Assembly (NCBI GenBank): GCA_964242215.1
Contig: CAXTCJ010000001.1
Coordinates: 1-64,000 of the forward strand
Length of the DNA: 64,000 bases
Direction: 5' to 3'
DNA from: LMUY01 sp964242215
GTDB lineage: Bacteria > Pseudomonadota > Alphaproteobacteria > Acetobacterales > Acetobacteraceae
The notes beneath the pieces were generated by a model. The model was not told where the DNA came from. It saw nothing but the letters and a program-made list of their open reading frames with translations, and ran no database searches. This document shows, piece by piece, positions 25,291-32,586 of the stretch. The position numbers were made by a program, and so were the translations under genes. Position 1 is the stretch's first letter. The number at the start of each line of letters is the position of its first letter.

Positions 25291-25901
25291 AACCGTGCCA
25301 TCGCCTTTCCACCCATCATCGCGTCGATCTCGGACTGCGAGAGGTTCGGCGCCTTCGCCTCTCCGAGTTGCAACGAAAGATCGCTACTGCGTCGTCCCGC
25401 AGTTCCCGAAGGCGGCCCGAGCATCTGGAACCTGCGATCGGGGCCGGCATAGGTCTCCGAGTCAACGAACGACCGCATATCCCTCGCAAGCCACTTGACG
25501 CGATCGTACAGAACGCGGGGCGTAATCGGTTTGGCGATGACAAAGCTTGCGCCGCAATCTCGCGCCCGCAAGATATTGCTCTGAGGTGTGTGTCCCGCCA
25601 GGAGGATGACGGACGCCGTCTTCACCTCCTCCACCTTGCTGCGTCGGATCCACCGAATGAAATCGTATTCGTCTATATCGCTACCGCGCGTTGCCGAACC
25701 GACGATCACCAATTGGCAAGTCTCGCGCTCTAAAAATCCCTGTGCCTCCGACGTCGTCCCGAAGCGGGAGATCATACGGACTTTGAAGCTTCCGAGAACT
25801 TGGCTCAGAATTTCCGATTCAAGCTCGTTACCCTCGATAACCAGCACACTCAGCTGGCCGAAATAGACGCGGGAGTCCAGGCCTGCCGCGCTCTCGGTCA
25901 C
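25287..25901 (-). CDS. Degenerate receiver protein with FliM-N-like C-terminal peptide
   Basis: A 204-residue protein with a CheY-like receiver (about 15-140) that has lost its chemistry. The acidic pair is Glu23-Gly24 (VLVIEGNELES), the phospho-Asp position is Gly68 (QLVIVGSAT), and the Thr/Ser switch is Ala102. The conserved Lys is kept as Lys124 (FVIAKPITP). After a YAGPDRRF linker (151-158) and a polar stretch, the end reads LSQSEIDAMM (187-196), very close to the FliM N-terminal peptide LSQAEIDALL that binds CheY-P. It overlaps both neighbours by 4 bp. Its position corresponds to the extra CheY of Caulobacter-type clusters. A docking, sink or scaffold role is inferred. Confidence 0.75.
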   Translation of the reverse strand: MTESAAGLDSRVYFGQLSVLVIEGNELESEILSQVLGSFKVRMISRFGTTSEAQGFLERETCQLVIVGSATRGSDIDEYDFIRWIRRSKVEEVKTASVILLAGHTPQSNILRARDCGASFVIAKPITPRVLYDRVKWLARDMRSFVDSETYAGPDRRFQMLGPPSGTAGRRSSDLSLQLGEAKAPNLSQSEIDAMMGGKAMARL

Positions 25902-26218
25902 GCGCCGAAGAACTCCATCTCCCCGGAGTCACCGTTAACCTCGAGCGAACGGCCAGCCAAACGATCGGCCAGGGCTCGTGTATTGAGCACCGCGAGGGAA
26001 CTTGCGAGATCGGGCTCAACATTGGGAACGCCAGCCGAAAGCTCGGTGAGGAAAGCGGCCAGTCCGGCGAGATGTTGGCTCAACCGGTCCATCGACTGCC
26101 AGCGCTCGATCTCATCCAGACCAATGCCGCCGAGTTGATCTGCGACGGCCGCTAAATCCGCGAGTTCTCCGGCAGCGGCAATCAGAACCGCCGCCAGGCA
26201 ATGCCCACGCTCGTCCAT
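25898..26218 (-). CDS. Small che-operon protein of unknown function (CheU-like position)
   Basis: A 106-residue, mostly helical protein located right after cheD. It shares one base with the cheD stop and overlaps the next gene by 4 bp. The body is Leu/Ala-rich (LAAVADQLGGIGLDEIERW; LSQHLAGLAAFLTELSAG) and it ends in GDSGEMEFFGA. That tail is similar to the end of CheD in the same operon (ADSGALELF). In Caulobacter the gene after cheD is cheU; I name only the position, not the identity. No enzymatic motif is visible. It may be an adaptor whose tail docks on a shared che partner. Confidence 0.6.
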   Translation of the reverse strand: MDERGHCLAAVLIAAAGELADLAAVADQLGGIGLDEIERWQSMDRLSQHLAGLAAFLTELSAGVPNVEPDLASSLAVLNTRALADRLAGRSLEVNGDSGEMEFFGA

Positions 26219-26748
26219 TAGAATAACTCCAAAGCGCCGCTGTCGGCCGGTGGCTGCGGTGGCCGCACACGCTCGGCTGCAAAAACCGCTGCGTCTGGGC
26301 CGCCTAAGGTAAACTGGCGAGCCCGCCCCTCGACCGGGAAATACTGGATCCGACGGCCACGCTCGCCGCGCAGACTGCCCCCGCTGATTGCGATCCGCTC
26401 TCGCCGAGCAAATCGCTCCGCGAACTCTGCATTCAGCGAGCCCACGTCCGTCAACCCGCGCAACATCCTGGCACCACCGAACAGCTTGGCTTCCAGACGT
26501 TCGCGCCGGGCACCTTGCTGGAGCAGGCCGTTTACCAAAAGCTCCATCGCGTGCACGCCATGCTCGGCGCCAGGCGAACCGGGCCCGTCTCCTGGTAGCA
26601 GGAAATGGTTCATGCCACCAACCCCGGCGACACGATCGTTCATACAGGCAGCAACACAGGAGCCGAGGATCGTTGTCACGACGACATTTGGGTCGTTCGT
26701 GACGTAGAACTCGCCTTGCACGATGTTGACGCGGCGCTCACCCGTCAC
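26218..26748 (-). CDS. cheD: Chemoreceptor glutamine deamidase CheD
   Basis: A 176-residue protein that deamidates receptor glutamines in the adaptation arm of chemotaxis. Its catalytic Cys31 (TTILGSCVAAC) and His48 (GVGGMNHFLLP) are in the family positions. EAKLFGGARMLRGL near 88-100 and ERIAISGGSLRGERGRRI near 117-134 complete the fold. It begins in the ATGA overlap with the upstream cheY. The C-terminus runs past the enzyme core into a Pro-rich stretch and ADSGALELF. Receptors are not encoded in the window, so its targets are elsewhere. Confidence 0.93.
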   Translation of the reverse strand: MTGERRVNIVQGEFYVTNDPNVVVTTILGSCVAACMNDRVAGVGGMNHFLLPGDGPGSPGAEHGVHAMELLVNGLLQQGARRERLEAKLFGGARMLRGLTDVGSLNAEFAERFARRERIAISGGSLRGERGRRIQYFPVEGRARQFTLGGPDAAVFAAERVRPPQPPADSGALELF

Positions 26749-27134
26749 GTCAGCGGCCCAAACACCGCCTCGATCTTCTCCCGCAACGTCGTCACGGTGA
26801 ATGGCTTGACGAGGAAGTTATTAACGCCGAATTGCACGGCGCGCTGCACCAGATCCATATCACCTCGTCCCGTGAGCATGATGTAGGCGGTCTTCGCCGT
26901 GGGCGGGTAGACACGCACCGCACGCAGCAGACCCAAGCCGTCTAGCTTCGGCATGTTGTAGTCGCTGATGACGAGATCGACGGGCGTCGAGATAAGGCTG
27001 CGCATGCCGGCCTCACCATCGGGAGCCTCTTCGAATGTACGGAATCCGAGTTGCTGCAATCCACCCCGCACCAACAGGCGCATGGATTGCTGGTCATCGA
27101 CGATCAGCACCTTGAGGGCAGCGGCGGACGGCAT
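26745..27134 (-). CDS. Chemotaxis response regulator CheY (second copy)
   Basis: A 129-residue single-domain receiver. Phospho-acceptor Asp58 (DLVISDYNMPKLDG), the acidic pair in LIVDDQQSM, Thr in YIMLTG and Lys110 (FLVKPFT) are all present, so it should be phosphorylated by CheA. It overlaps the end of cheB by 31 bp and cheD by 4 bp. Of the two intact CheYs in this operon, which one drives the motor and which one acts as a phosphate sink cannot be decided from sequence. In other alphaproteobacteria such division of labour is known. Confidence 0.93.
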   Translation of the reverse strand: MPSAAALKVLIVDDQQSMRLLVRGGLQQLGFRTFEEAPDGEAGMRSLISTPVDLVISDYNMPKLDGLGLLRAVRVYPPTAKTAYIMLTGRGDMDLVQRAVQFGVNNFLVKPFTVTTLREKIEAVFGPLT

Positions 27135-28174
27135 GCGCGATCTCCAAGCTTGGCGTTGCAGGCAGCGAGCATGGCAGCCGAGGCGGTGTGCAGTGACACT
27201 TGTGTCTCCACACCCCCCACCTCGAATGCGACTTTGGGCATTCCGTAAACGACACAACTCGCCTCGTCCTGTCCGAACGTGCGCGCCCCGGCGTCTCGCA
27301 TCGCAAGCAAGCCTTGGGCTCCGTCCCGTCCCATCCCTGTCAAGATGACACCGACCGATTTGGCACGAGCGTTCGCCGCGACCGAGGCAAACAGAGTATC
27401 CACGGACGGCCGGTGCCCGTTCACAGGACCGCCATTCGTAAGCCGACAATGCCAGGAGCCGCCCCCCGACCCGGCGAGCTCCAAATGCGCAACGCCGCCC
27501 GGGGCCAAGTACACTTGTCCAGGATGCAGTGGCGCGCCGTCCCTTGCCTCCTCCACAGTCGCAGCGCACGAGCGATCCAAACGCTTCGCGAACGAGGGGG
27601 TAAACGCAGCCGGCATGTGCTGCGTTATGAGAGTTGGGGGACAGTTCGCGGGGAAGCCAGATAGTATCTCCAACAATGCTTCAACGCCCCCAGTGGATGC
27701 GCCGATCGCCAGGATCCGGTCTGCCGGCACGAAGCCTACCGGCAACGGCGGCGGGGGAGGCGCAGATTGATTACTGAACCGCGGACGCAAGCGTGCCCCT
27801 TTTGCTGCGCGGACGATCTCTGGGAGCCGATCGAAGCCAGCGCTATCACCGGGGCGGGGCTTGGCCACGCAATCCACCGCGCCTAATTCGAGGGCACGCA
27901 ACGTCGCCTCCGCGCCGCCCCGGGTTAGGCTGGATATCATGACGACAGGCATCGGCCGCAGGCGCATGACCCGCTCGAGGAACTCGAGGCCATTCATTCC
28001 CGGCATCTCGACATCGAGTGTCACGACGTCCGGACTCAACGTCTTAATGGCCTGCCGCGCTTCCAGCGGATCGCGGGCCTGGCCGACCACGGTGATATCG
28101 CCATCGCGCTCTAGTACACGGGATATCATCGCCCGCATCGTTGCGGAGTCGTCAACAACGAGAACCCGGGTCAT
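27104..28174 (-). CDS. cheB: Chemotaxis methylesterase CheB
   Basis: A 356-residue protein-glutamate methylesterase that resets receptors when phosphorylated by CheA. The N-terminal receiver has Asp54 (VTLDVEMPGMNG). A Pro-rich linker near 138-145 (APPPPPLP) joins it to the esterase domain with the triad Ser160 (IGASTGG), His186 (TQHMPAAF) and Asp284 (GMGRDGA). The start is in the ATGA overlap with cheR, and the end lies 31 bp inside the next cheY. No C-terminal receptor-tethering partner is visible in the window. Length and motifs are normal. Confidence 0.96.
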   Translation of the reverse strand: MTRVLVVDDSATMRAMISRVLERDGDITVVGQARDPLEARQAIKTLSPDVVTLDVEMPGMNGLEFLERVMRLRPMPVVMISSLTRGGAEATLRALELGAVDCVAKPRPGDSAGFDRLPEIVRAAKGARLRPRFSNQSAPPPPPLPVGFVPADRILAIGASTGGVEALLEILSGFPANCPPTLITQHMPAAFTPSFAKRLDRSCAATVEEARDGAPLHPGQVYLAPGGVAHLELAGSGGGSWHCRLTNGGPVNGHRPSVDTLFASVAANARAKSVGVILTGMGRDGAQGLLAMRDAGARTFGQDEASCVVYGMPKVAFEVGGVETQVSLHTASAAMLAACNAKLGDRACRPPLPSRC

Positions 28175-29040
28175 GCGCCGCCCCGCTTTTGATAGATCGT
28201 GATCCCGACGCTTGTGAACGACGCCGCCGCTGGGCCCCCTACCCGCTCGGAGTGGCCGACATAGAGGTGACCGCCAGGAACCAGCAAAGGCTCGAACCTC
28301 GACCAGATCGCTTGCTGGTCGGCGTCCGCGAAGTAGATCACCACGTTGCGGCAAAAAATCGCCTCGAACGGACCCCTCATCGGCAGGGACTTAATCAGGT
28401 TCAAAGGCCGGAACACTGTCATCTTGGACAATTCGGGGCCAGCCTGATGGCCGTCTTCCGTCCGCTCGAACCAGCGGTCTACCAGGCTTGGAGGCGCACC
28501 CGCCATTGCTTCGGAGGAATATCGCCCGGCACGAGCCTCGGCGAGAACGGTCGTGTCGATGTCCGTTGCAAGTACACGGACATCGAGCTGCGCCGCTGTC
28601 GGGAGCAAGCCAAGCACGGTCATTCCGATCGAGTAGGGCTCCATACCGGTAGAACAGGCGGCGGACCAGAGTCGAACGCGGGCGCCCCGTTCGGCAGCCC
28701 GCAGCAGTGGCGGCAATACGACATCGCGCAGGTGAGTGAAGTGATGCGGCTCACGAAAGAAACGTGTGACGTTGGTGGTGAGCGCGCGGATCATCCGGTC
28801 GCGTTCATCTGCGCCGTCTGGACTTGTGACCAGCTCGCAATAGTCCTTGAACGCAGTTAGCCCCAATGCACGCAGGCGTTTGCCTAACCGGGAATAGAGG
28901 AGCGTGGCCTTGCCCTCGTGCAGGGTAATGCCCGTTTCGGATTGGAGCATGTTGGCAATCTTGAGGAAGTCGGCTTCGGTAAGAAGGAACTCCCCCTCTA
29001 CCATGCCGGCTGGGAACTTGAGTGTGTCTGCCGCGGTCAT
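28171..29040 (-). CDS. cheR: Chemotaxis protein methyltransferase CheR
   Basis: A 289-residue SAM-dependent receptor methyltransferase. An N-terminal helical domain (MLQSETGITLHEGKATLLYS near 33-52) precedes the SAM fold. There VTRFFREPHHFTHLRDVVLP near 90-110, RLWSAACSTGMEPYSIGM near 122-139 and EAIFCRNVVIYF near 225-236 are the usual CheR segments. It is linked by 4-bp overlaps to cheW before and cheB after. The start ATG at 29040 lies in that overlap. No TPR extension is seen, so it is the simple type. Confidence 0.96.
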   Translation of the reverse strand: MTAADTLKFPAGMVEGEFLLTEADFLKIANMLQSETGITLHEGKATLLYSRLGKRLRALGLTAFKDYCELVTSPDGADERDRMIRALTTNVTRFFREPHHFTHLRDVVLPPLLRAAERGARVRLWSAACSTGMEPYSIGMTVLGLLPTAAQLDVRVLATDIDTTVLAEARAGRYSSEAMAGAPPSLVDRWFERTEDGHQAGPELSKMTVFRPLNLIKSLPMRGPFEAIFCRNVVIYFADADQQAIWSRFEPLLVPGGHLYVGHSERVGGPAAASFTSVGITIYQKRGGA

Positions 29041-29504
29041 GCTGCTTCCGCCTCCGCCTTGGGCATCACGCGATCGAGCGAGATCAGGCTCACCATTCGG
29101 CTCTCGATCGCGAGGATGCCCTGGACGAAGTTGCGGACCCGGCCGGACGCCATCTCGGGGGGCGGCTGCATCGTGTCCTCACTGACCGTGATGATGTCCG
29201 ATACGGCGTCTACGAGAACACCGATCACCTGGTGGCCCACCTGTGCCACGATGATCACGTGGCGAGCGGAGGTCTCGGTCAGCGGGAAGCCGAGCCGTGC
29301 CGAAAGATCAAGGATCGGCAGCACAGCGCCACGCAGGTTGATGACACCGCGGACGAAGCATGGCGAGCGAGGCAGCGGCGTCACGGGAACCCAGCCGCGG
29401 ATCTCCCGAACGGACATGATGTCAACGCAAAACTCCTGCTCTCCGATCCGGAACGCAATGAGTTCCAACTCGCGGGCAGATGGGGAGACAGATGGATCAA
29501 GCAT
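29037..29504 (-). CDS. cheW: Chemotaxis coupling protein CheW
   Basis: A 155-residue adaptor that joins receptors to CheA. The CheW fold is evident: LIAFRIGEQEFCVDIMSVRE near 14-33, RGVINLRGAVLPILDL near 48-63 and VGVLVDAVSDIITV near 96-109. The start overlaps the end of cheA by 8 bp. An N-terminal ~14-residue polar leader (LDPSVSPSARELE) is slightly long but not unusual. It is the only stand-alone CheW here; CheA carries a second such domain. Confidence 0.96.
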   Translation of the reverse strand: MLDPSVSPSARELELIAFRIGEQEFCVDIMSVREIRGWVPVTPLPRSPCFVRGVINLRGAVLPILDLSARLGFPLTETSARHVIIVAQVGHQVIGVLVDAVSDIITVSEDTMQPPPEMASGRVRNFVQGILAIESRMVSLISLDRVMPKAEAEAA

Positions 29505-31677
29505 AGGTCAGTCCTAATTCGGAGTGAGACTCTGCGAAAGCCCCTTCGCCGCGGGCGTCCGATACCATCCCGTCGACATCCAAGATCAGCGCGACCCGGC
29601 CATCGCCCAGGATGGTCGCAGCTGCGACGCCTGGCACCTGTTGGTAGTTCGCCTCCAGGCTTTTAATGACGACTTGCTGCTGACCCTGAATGGCGTCGAC
29701 GAGCAGCGCCGCGCGGCTGCCGCCGTCACCCTCCACGAGGAGAGCGACACTGCCGGGCATGATGCCGCCATCGGTCCAGCCGAGGATCGTTCCCACGCAG
29801 AGCAGCGGGATATAGGTTCCGCGGATGTTGAGCACCTGAGCACCGTCGCCTAGATCGTGGATCGCGGTTTGCCGCGGCTGCAGTGTCTCGATGATGGCGG
29901 TCAGTGGCACGATCAAGGTCTGATCGGCGACCGTGACCACCATTCCATCCAGGACAGCCAGGGTCAGCGGCAGGCTGAGGGTGAAGGTCGAACCAAGCCC
30001 CGGGCGGGACGTGATCGCGATCCTGCCACCAAGCGCCTGGATGGAACGCCGGACCACGTCCATGCCGACGCCGCGGCCCGAGATGTCGGAAATCGTGGCC
30101 GCCGTGGAAAAGCCGGCCAAGAAGATCAGGTTGTCGGTCTCTTCGTCGGACAGCACCACATCGGGGGCGATCAGCCCCTTTTCGATGGCGCTCTCACGCA
30201 CCCGGGCGCGATTGATCCCGGCGCCGTCATCAGAGACTTCGATGACGATCCGGCCCGACCGGTGCATCGCCGCCAAGCGCACGGTGCCCAACTCCGGCTT
30301 CCCGGCGAGCTTTCGCTGCTCGGGCGATTCAAGGCCATGATCGATGGCGTTGCGGATCATGTGGGTCAGCGGATCGGCAAGATGCTCGATCACAGTCTTG
30401 TCGACTTCCGTGCCTTCGCCTTCGGTCACCAGACGCGCCTGCTTGCCAACCATCGCTGCAACTTCGCGTACCAAGCGGGGCATGCGGGCAAAGACGGATT
30501 TGACCGGCTGGGCGCGGATCGCCATGACACTGTCTTGGATCTCCCGCGTTAGGTTCTGCAGTTCGTCCAGCCCGACCGTTACGGCCGACGAGCGCCCTAG
30601 ACCCGCTTCCACGGAGCGCTGCGTGAGCATCGCGCCGTTGATGACCAGTTCGCCCACAAGGTCGATCAGCCGGTCCACGCGGTCCAAGTCCACGCGGATC
30701 GTGGGTTTATGGCTTGCGACCGGCTCGTCCCGCGGAGGCGGCGCGACGTGCAACTCCTCCCTCGGCGATGCGACGACCGCAGCCGGGGCCGGTATGAACG
30801 CTGGAGCCGGCGTGGACGTAACGGTAGCGGCTTCGGGAACGGGTGCCTGCAGTTGCTGGATGAACGCCAGCACGTCCAGCGGCGGCGGTTCAGCGATCGC
30901 GTTATCCTGCGCAGCGACGGCCATCGAGATCTCGATGTCGCAGTCACCCTCGACGAACTCGAATACCTCCTGGATCGAAGATTCGGGCAGGCTGGTCTGC
31001 AGGTCGACATGCCAGGTCAGGTAGGCGCCTTCGGGATCGAGATCGGCCAGATCCGGAAGCTCACTCGTGTCGAGCGTAACCGATGTCTCGCCCAACAGCG
31101 TCAACTCGCGCAGCAGAAGGGCAGCATCGTTCCCTTTGGCATACAGTGCCGGGTGAGGGCGGAACTTGACATGCCAGGTGGTGCTGTCTGGCTCCGGCGT
31201 GCTGATCTGGACGGGCTGGAACATCAGCCCGGCAAATCCATCGTCCACCGCCGCTGCTGGGGCATGATCAGGCGCCCCGGCAGCCTGGCCGGGTGCGGTC
31301 GACAAAGCGGCGAGTTCGGCGGCCGACATGGCGACCTGCTGCTCGTTCGGCCCGGTGCCGCCGCGGGCACCGCGGACTAGGTCCGCTAGCACGTCGGCGG
31401 CGCGCAACATGGCCTTGAGCAACTCCGGCGAAGCGGTCAGCTTATCGGACCGCATCAGATCCAGCGTGGTCTCGAACACGTGGGCAAAGCGGACGAGGCT
31501 ATCGAGGCCGAAAGCCCCTGCCCCACCCTTTACGGAATGAACGGCGCGGAACACGGCGTTGACCGTCTCGGAGTCACTGTCGCCGTTCTGCATCGCGAGC
31601 AGACCGGTTTCCAGTTCTGCGAGCTGTTCGTCGCACTCCTGGAAGAAGGTCTGCTTGATGGCGTCCATCGGGTCCAT
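29497..31677 (-). CDS. cheA: Chemotaxis histidine kinase CheA
   Basis: A 726-residue kinase with the classical domain order. P1 HPt has His47 (FRAVHSVKGGAG). A CheY-docking P2-like region (about 160-260, WHVKFRPHPALYAKGNDAAL) is followed by a Pro/Ala linker. The P3 dimerisation helices start at IRVDLDRVDRLIDLVGELV. P4 ATPase has THMIRNAIDHGLE, VSDDGAGINRARV and FSTAATISDISGRGVGMDVV. P5 is the CheW-like domain. It starts 8 bp behind the upstream cheY and overlaps cheW. All motifs are intact, so it is the phosphate source for the intact CheY and CheB proteins of the operon. Confidence 0.96.
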   Translation of the reverse strand: MDPMDAIKQTFFQECDEQLAELETGLLAMQNGDSDSETVNAVFRAVHSVKGGAGAFGLDSLVRFAHVFETTLDLMRSDKLTASPELLKAMLRAADVLADLVRGARGGTGPNEQQVAMSAAELAALSTAPGQAAGAPDHAPAAAVDDGFAGLMFQPVQISTPEPDSTTWHVKFRPHPALYAKGNDAALLLRELTLLGETSVTLDTSELPDLADLDPEGAYLTWHVDLQTSLPESSIQEVFEFVEGDCDIEISMAVAAQDNAIAEPPPLDVLAFIQQLQAPVPEAATVTSTPAPAFIPAPAAVVASPREELHVAPPPRDEPVASHKPTIRVDLDRVDRLIDLVGELVINGAMLTQRSVEAGLGRSSAVTVGLDELQNLTREIQDSVMAIRAQPVKSVFARMPRLVREVAAMVGKQARLVTEGEGTEVDKTVIEHLADPLTHMIRNAIDHGLESPEQRKLAGKPELGTVRLAAMHRSGRIVIEVSDDGAGINRARVRESAIEKGLIAPDVVLSDEETDNLIFLAGFSTAATISDISGRGVGMDVVRRSIQALGGRIAITSRPGLGSTFTLSLPLTLAVLDGMVVTVADQTLIVPLTAIIETLQPRQTAIHDLGDGAQVLNIRGTYIPLLCVGTILGWTDGGIMPGSVALLVEGDGGSRAALLVDAIQGQQQVVIKSLEANYQQVPGVAAATILGDGRVALILDVDGMVSDARGEGAFAESHSELGLTYA

Positions 31678-31685
31678 GGCGGGGC

Positions 31686-32048
31686 CTACGCAGCCACGCG
31701 CCGAAGCGCGTCGACGAGCTTGGCTGGATTGAATGGCTTGATGATCCAGCCCGTCGCGCCCGCCTCACGGGCCCGTGCCTTTTTGGCCGCGTCGCTCTCG
31801 GTCGTCAGCACCAGGATCGGGATGGCGCGATACTTATTATCCTTGCGGACGGCTTCCATGAAGCCGAAGCCATCCATCCGGGGCATATTGATGTCGGTGA
31901 CAATCACATCCGGACTGACGCCCTGCAGCACCTCCAGCCCGTCTAGGCCATCGACGGCTTGCACCACGTTATAGCCGGCTTCGGATAGGGCTAAGTGCAG
32001 CATGTCGCGCATCGTGCGCGAGTCATCCACGGTCAATACGGTCTTCAT
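31686..32048 (-). CDS. Chemotaxis response regulator CheY (first copy)
   Basis: A 120-residue receiver with an intact active site: the acidic pair in LTVDDSRTM, phospho-acceptor Asp52 (DVIVTDINMPRMDG), Thr in VLTTES and Lys in WIIKPFNP. The ATG at 32048 overlaps the STAS gene stop (ATGA), and cheA follows after 8 bp. Position next to cheA, behind a STAS gene, is that of CheYI in Caulobacter-like clusters. It differs clearly from the CheY between cheB and cheD, so the two are old paralogues. Confidence 0.94.
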   Translation of the reverse strand: MKTVLTVDDSRTMRDMLHLALSEAGYNVVQAVDGLDGLEVLQGVSPDVIVTDINMPRMDGFGFMEAVRKDNKYRAIPILVLTTESDAAKKARAREAGATGWIIKPFNPAKLVDALRRVAA

Positions 32049-32353
32049 GACGCACTTCCTTCCGCAACCTGGGGATCCGCGAGGCTCTCTGCCCCGAATG
32101 TCACGAGAGCCTGGGTCAATGCACTGGACGGCGTAGTGAGCTGAAACGACTGGCCGTCCGCCTCCCAGGTTTTCCGGGCCGCGAGTAAAACCTGCAGGCA
32201 CTGCGCGCCCATGCGTTCGACGGCGGCCCCGTCCACGATCACCGGGCTACCCCGGCGAGCCAGCAATTCGGTCGCGAGCGGACCAGCCGCATTGAGATCG
32301 AGAATAGCGGGCAAGGCCGACGGCACCGGCCGACGGCGGCTCGGGCGCTTCAT
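32045..32353 (-). CDS. STAS-domain protein of the che operon
   Basis: A 102-residue STAS (anti-sigma-antagonist-like) protein. A basic N-terminal tail (MKRPSRRRPVPSA) leads into the domain: LDLNAAGPLATELLARRGSP, VIVDGAAVERMGAQCLQVLL and the late TQALVTFGAESL. The phosphorylatable Ser/Thr of classical STAS proteins is not at the usual place (VERMGAQC). The gene begins the core che operon and corresponds in position to the gene called cheX in Caulobacter, which is unrelated to the CheX phosphatase of other phyla. Its start is in an ATGA overlap with a 22-codon leader ORF; it lacks its own good SD. Confidence 0.82.
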   Translation of the reverse strand: MKRPSRRRPVPSALPAILDLNAAGPLATELLARRGSPVIVDGAAVERMGAQCLQVLLAARKTWEADGQSFQLTTPSSALTQALVTFGAESLADPQVAEGSAS

Positions 32354-32418
32354 GCGAAGTTCGGCCCGGTGCGGAACGCAAACACACGGCCTGAGATGAA
32401 ACGATCGCTACGAGACAT
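32350..32418 (-). CDS. 22-codon leader ORF coupled to the che operon
   Basis: MSRSDRFISGRVFAFRTGPN plus two residues, starting at 32418 behind a strong AGGAGGG SD and ending in TGA that overlaps the ATG of the STAS gene by 4 bp. The STAS gene has no obvious SD, so the ribosome ending here could re-initiate on it. It is too short for domain recognition. It could be a true micropeptide, a coupling device, or chance. Confidence 0.45.
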   Translation of the reverse strand: MSRSDRFISGRVFAFRTGPNFA

Positions 32419-32586
32419 ACGCCCTCCTGCTCCGGGCCGGCGGTGCTTTGCCCTACATTGGGCAGCACGCGACACCGCGAACCATGGGAGGAAGATGCAG
32501 GAGGGCGCTTACTTCAAGGTTAATGCGCTGGCGATTTGATAGACGGTGTTTTGGCGAGCCGCTCTACGATCGCGCGGCCCGCTTGG

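Noticed and set aside
32495..32539. 14-codon plus-strand ORF behind a GGGAGGAAG SD (MQEGAYFKVNALAI)
   Set aside because: Good SD, but no gene follows on this strand and nothing supports expression; kept only as a note.
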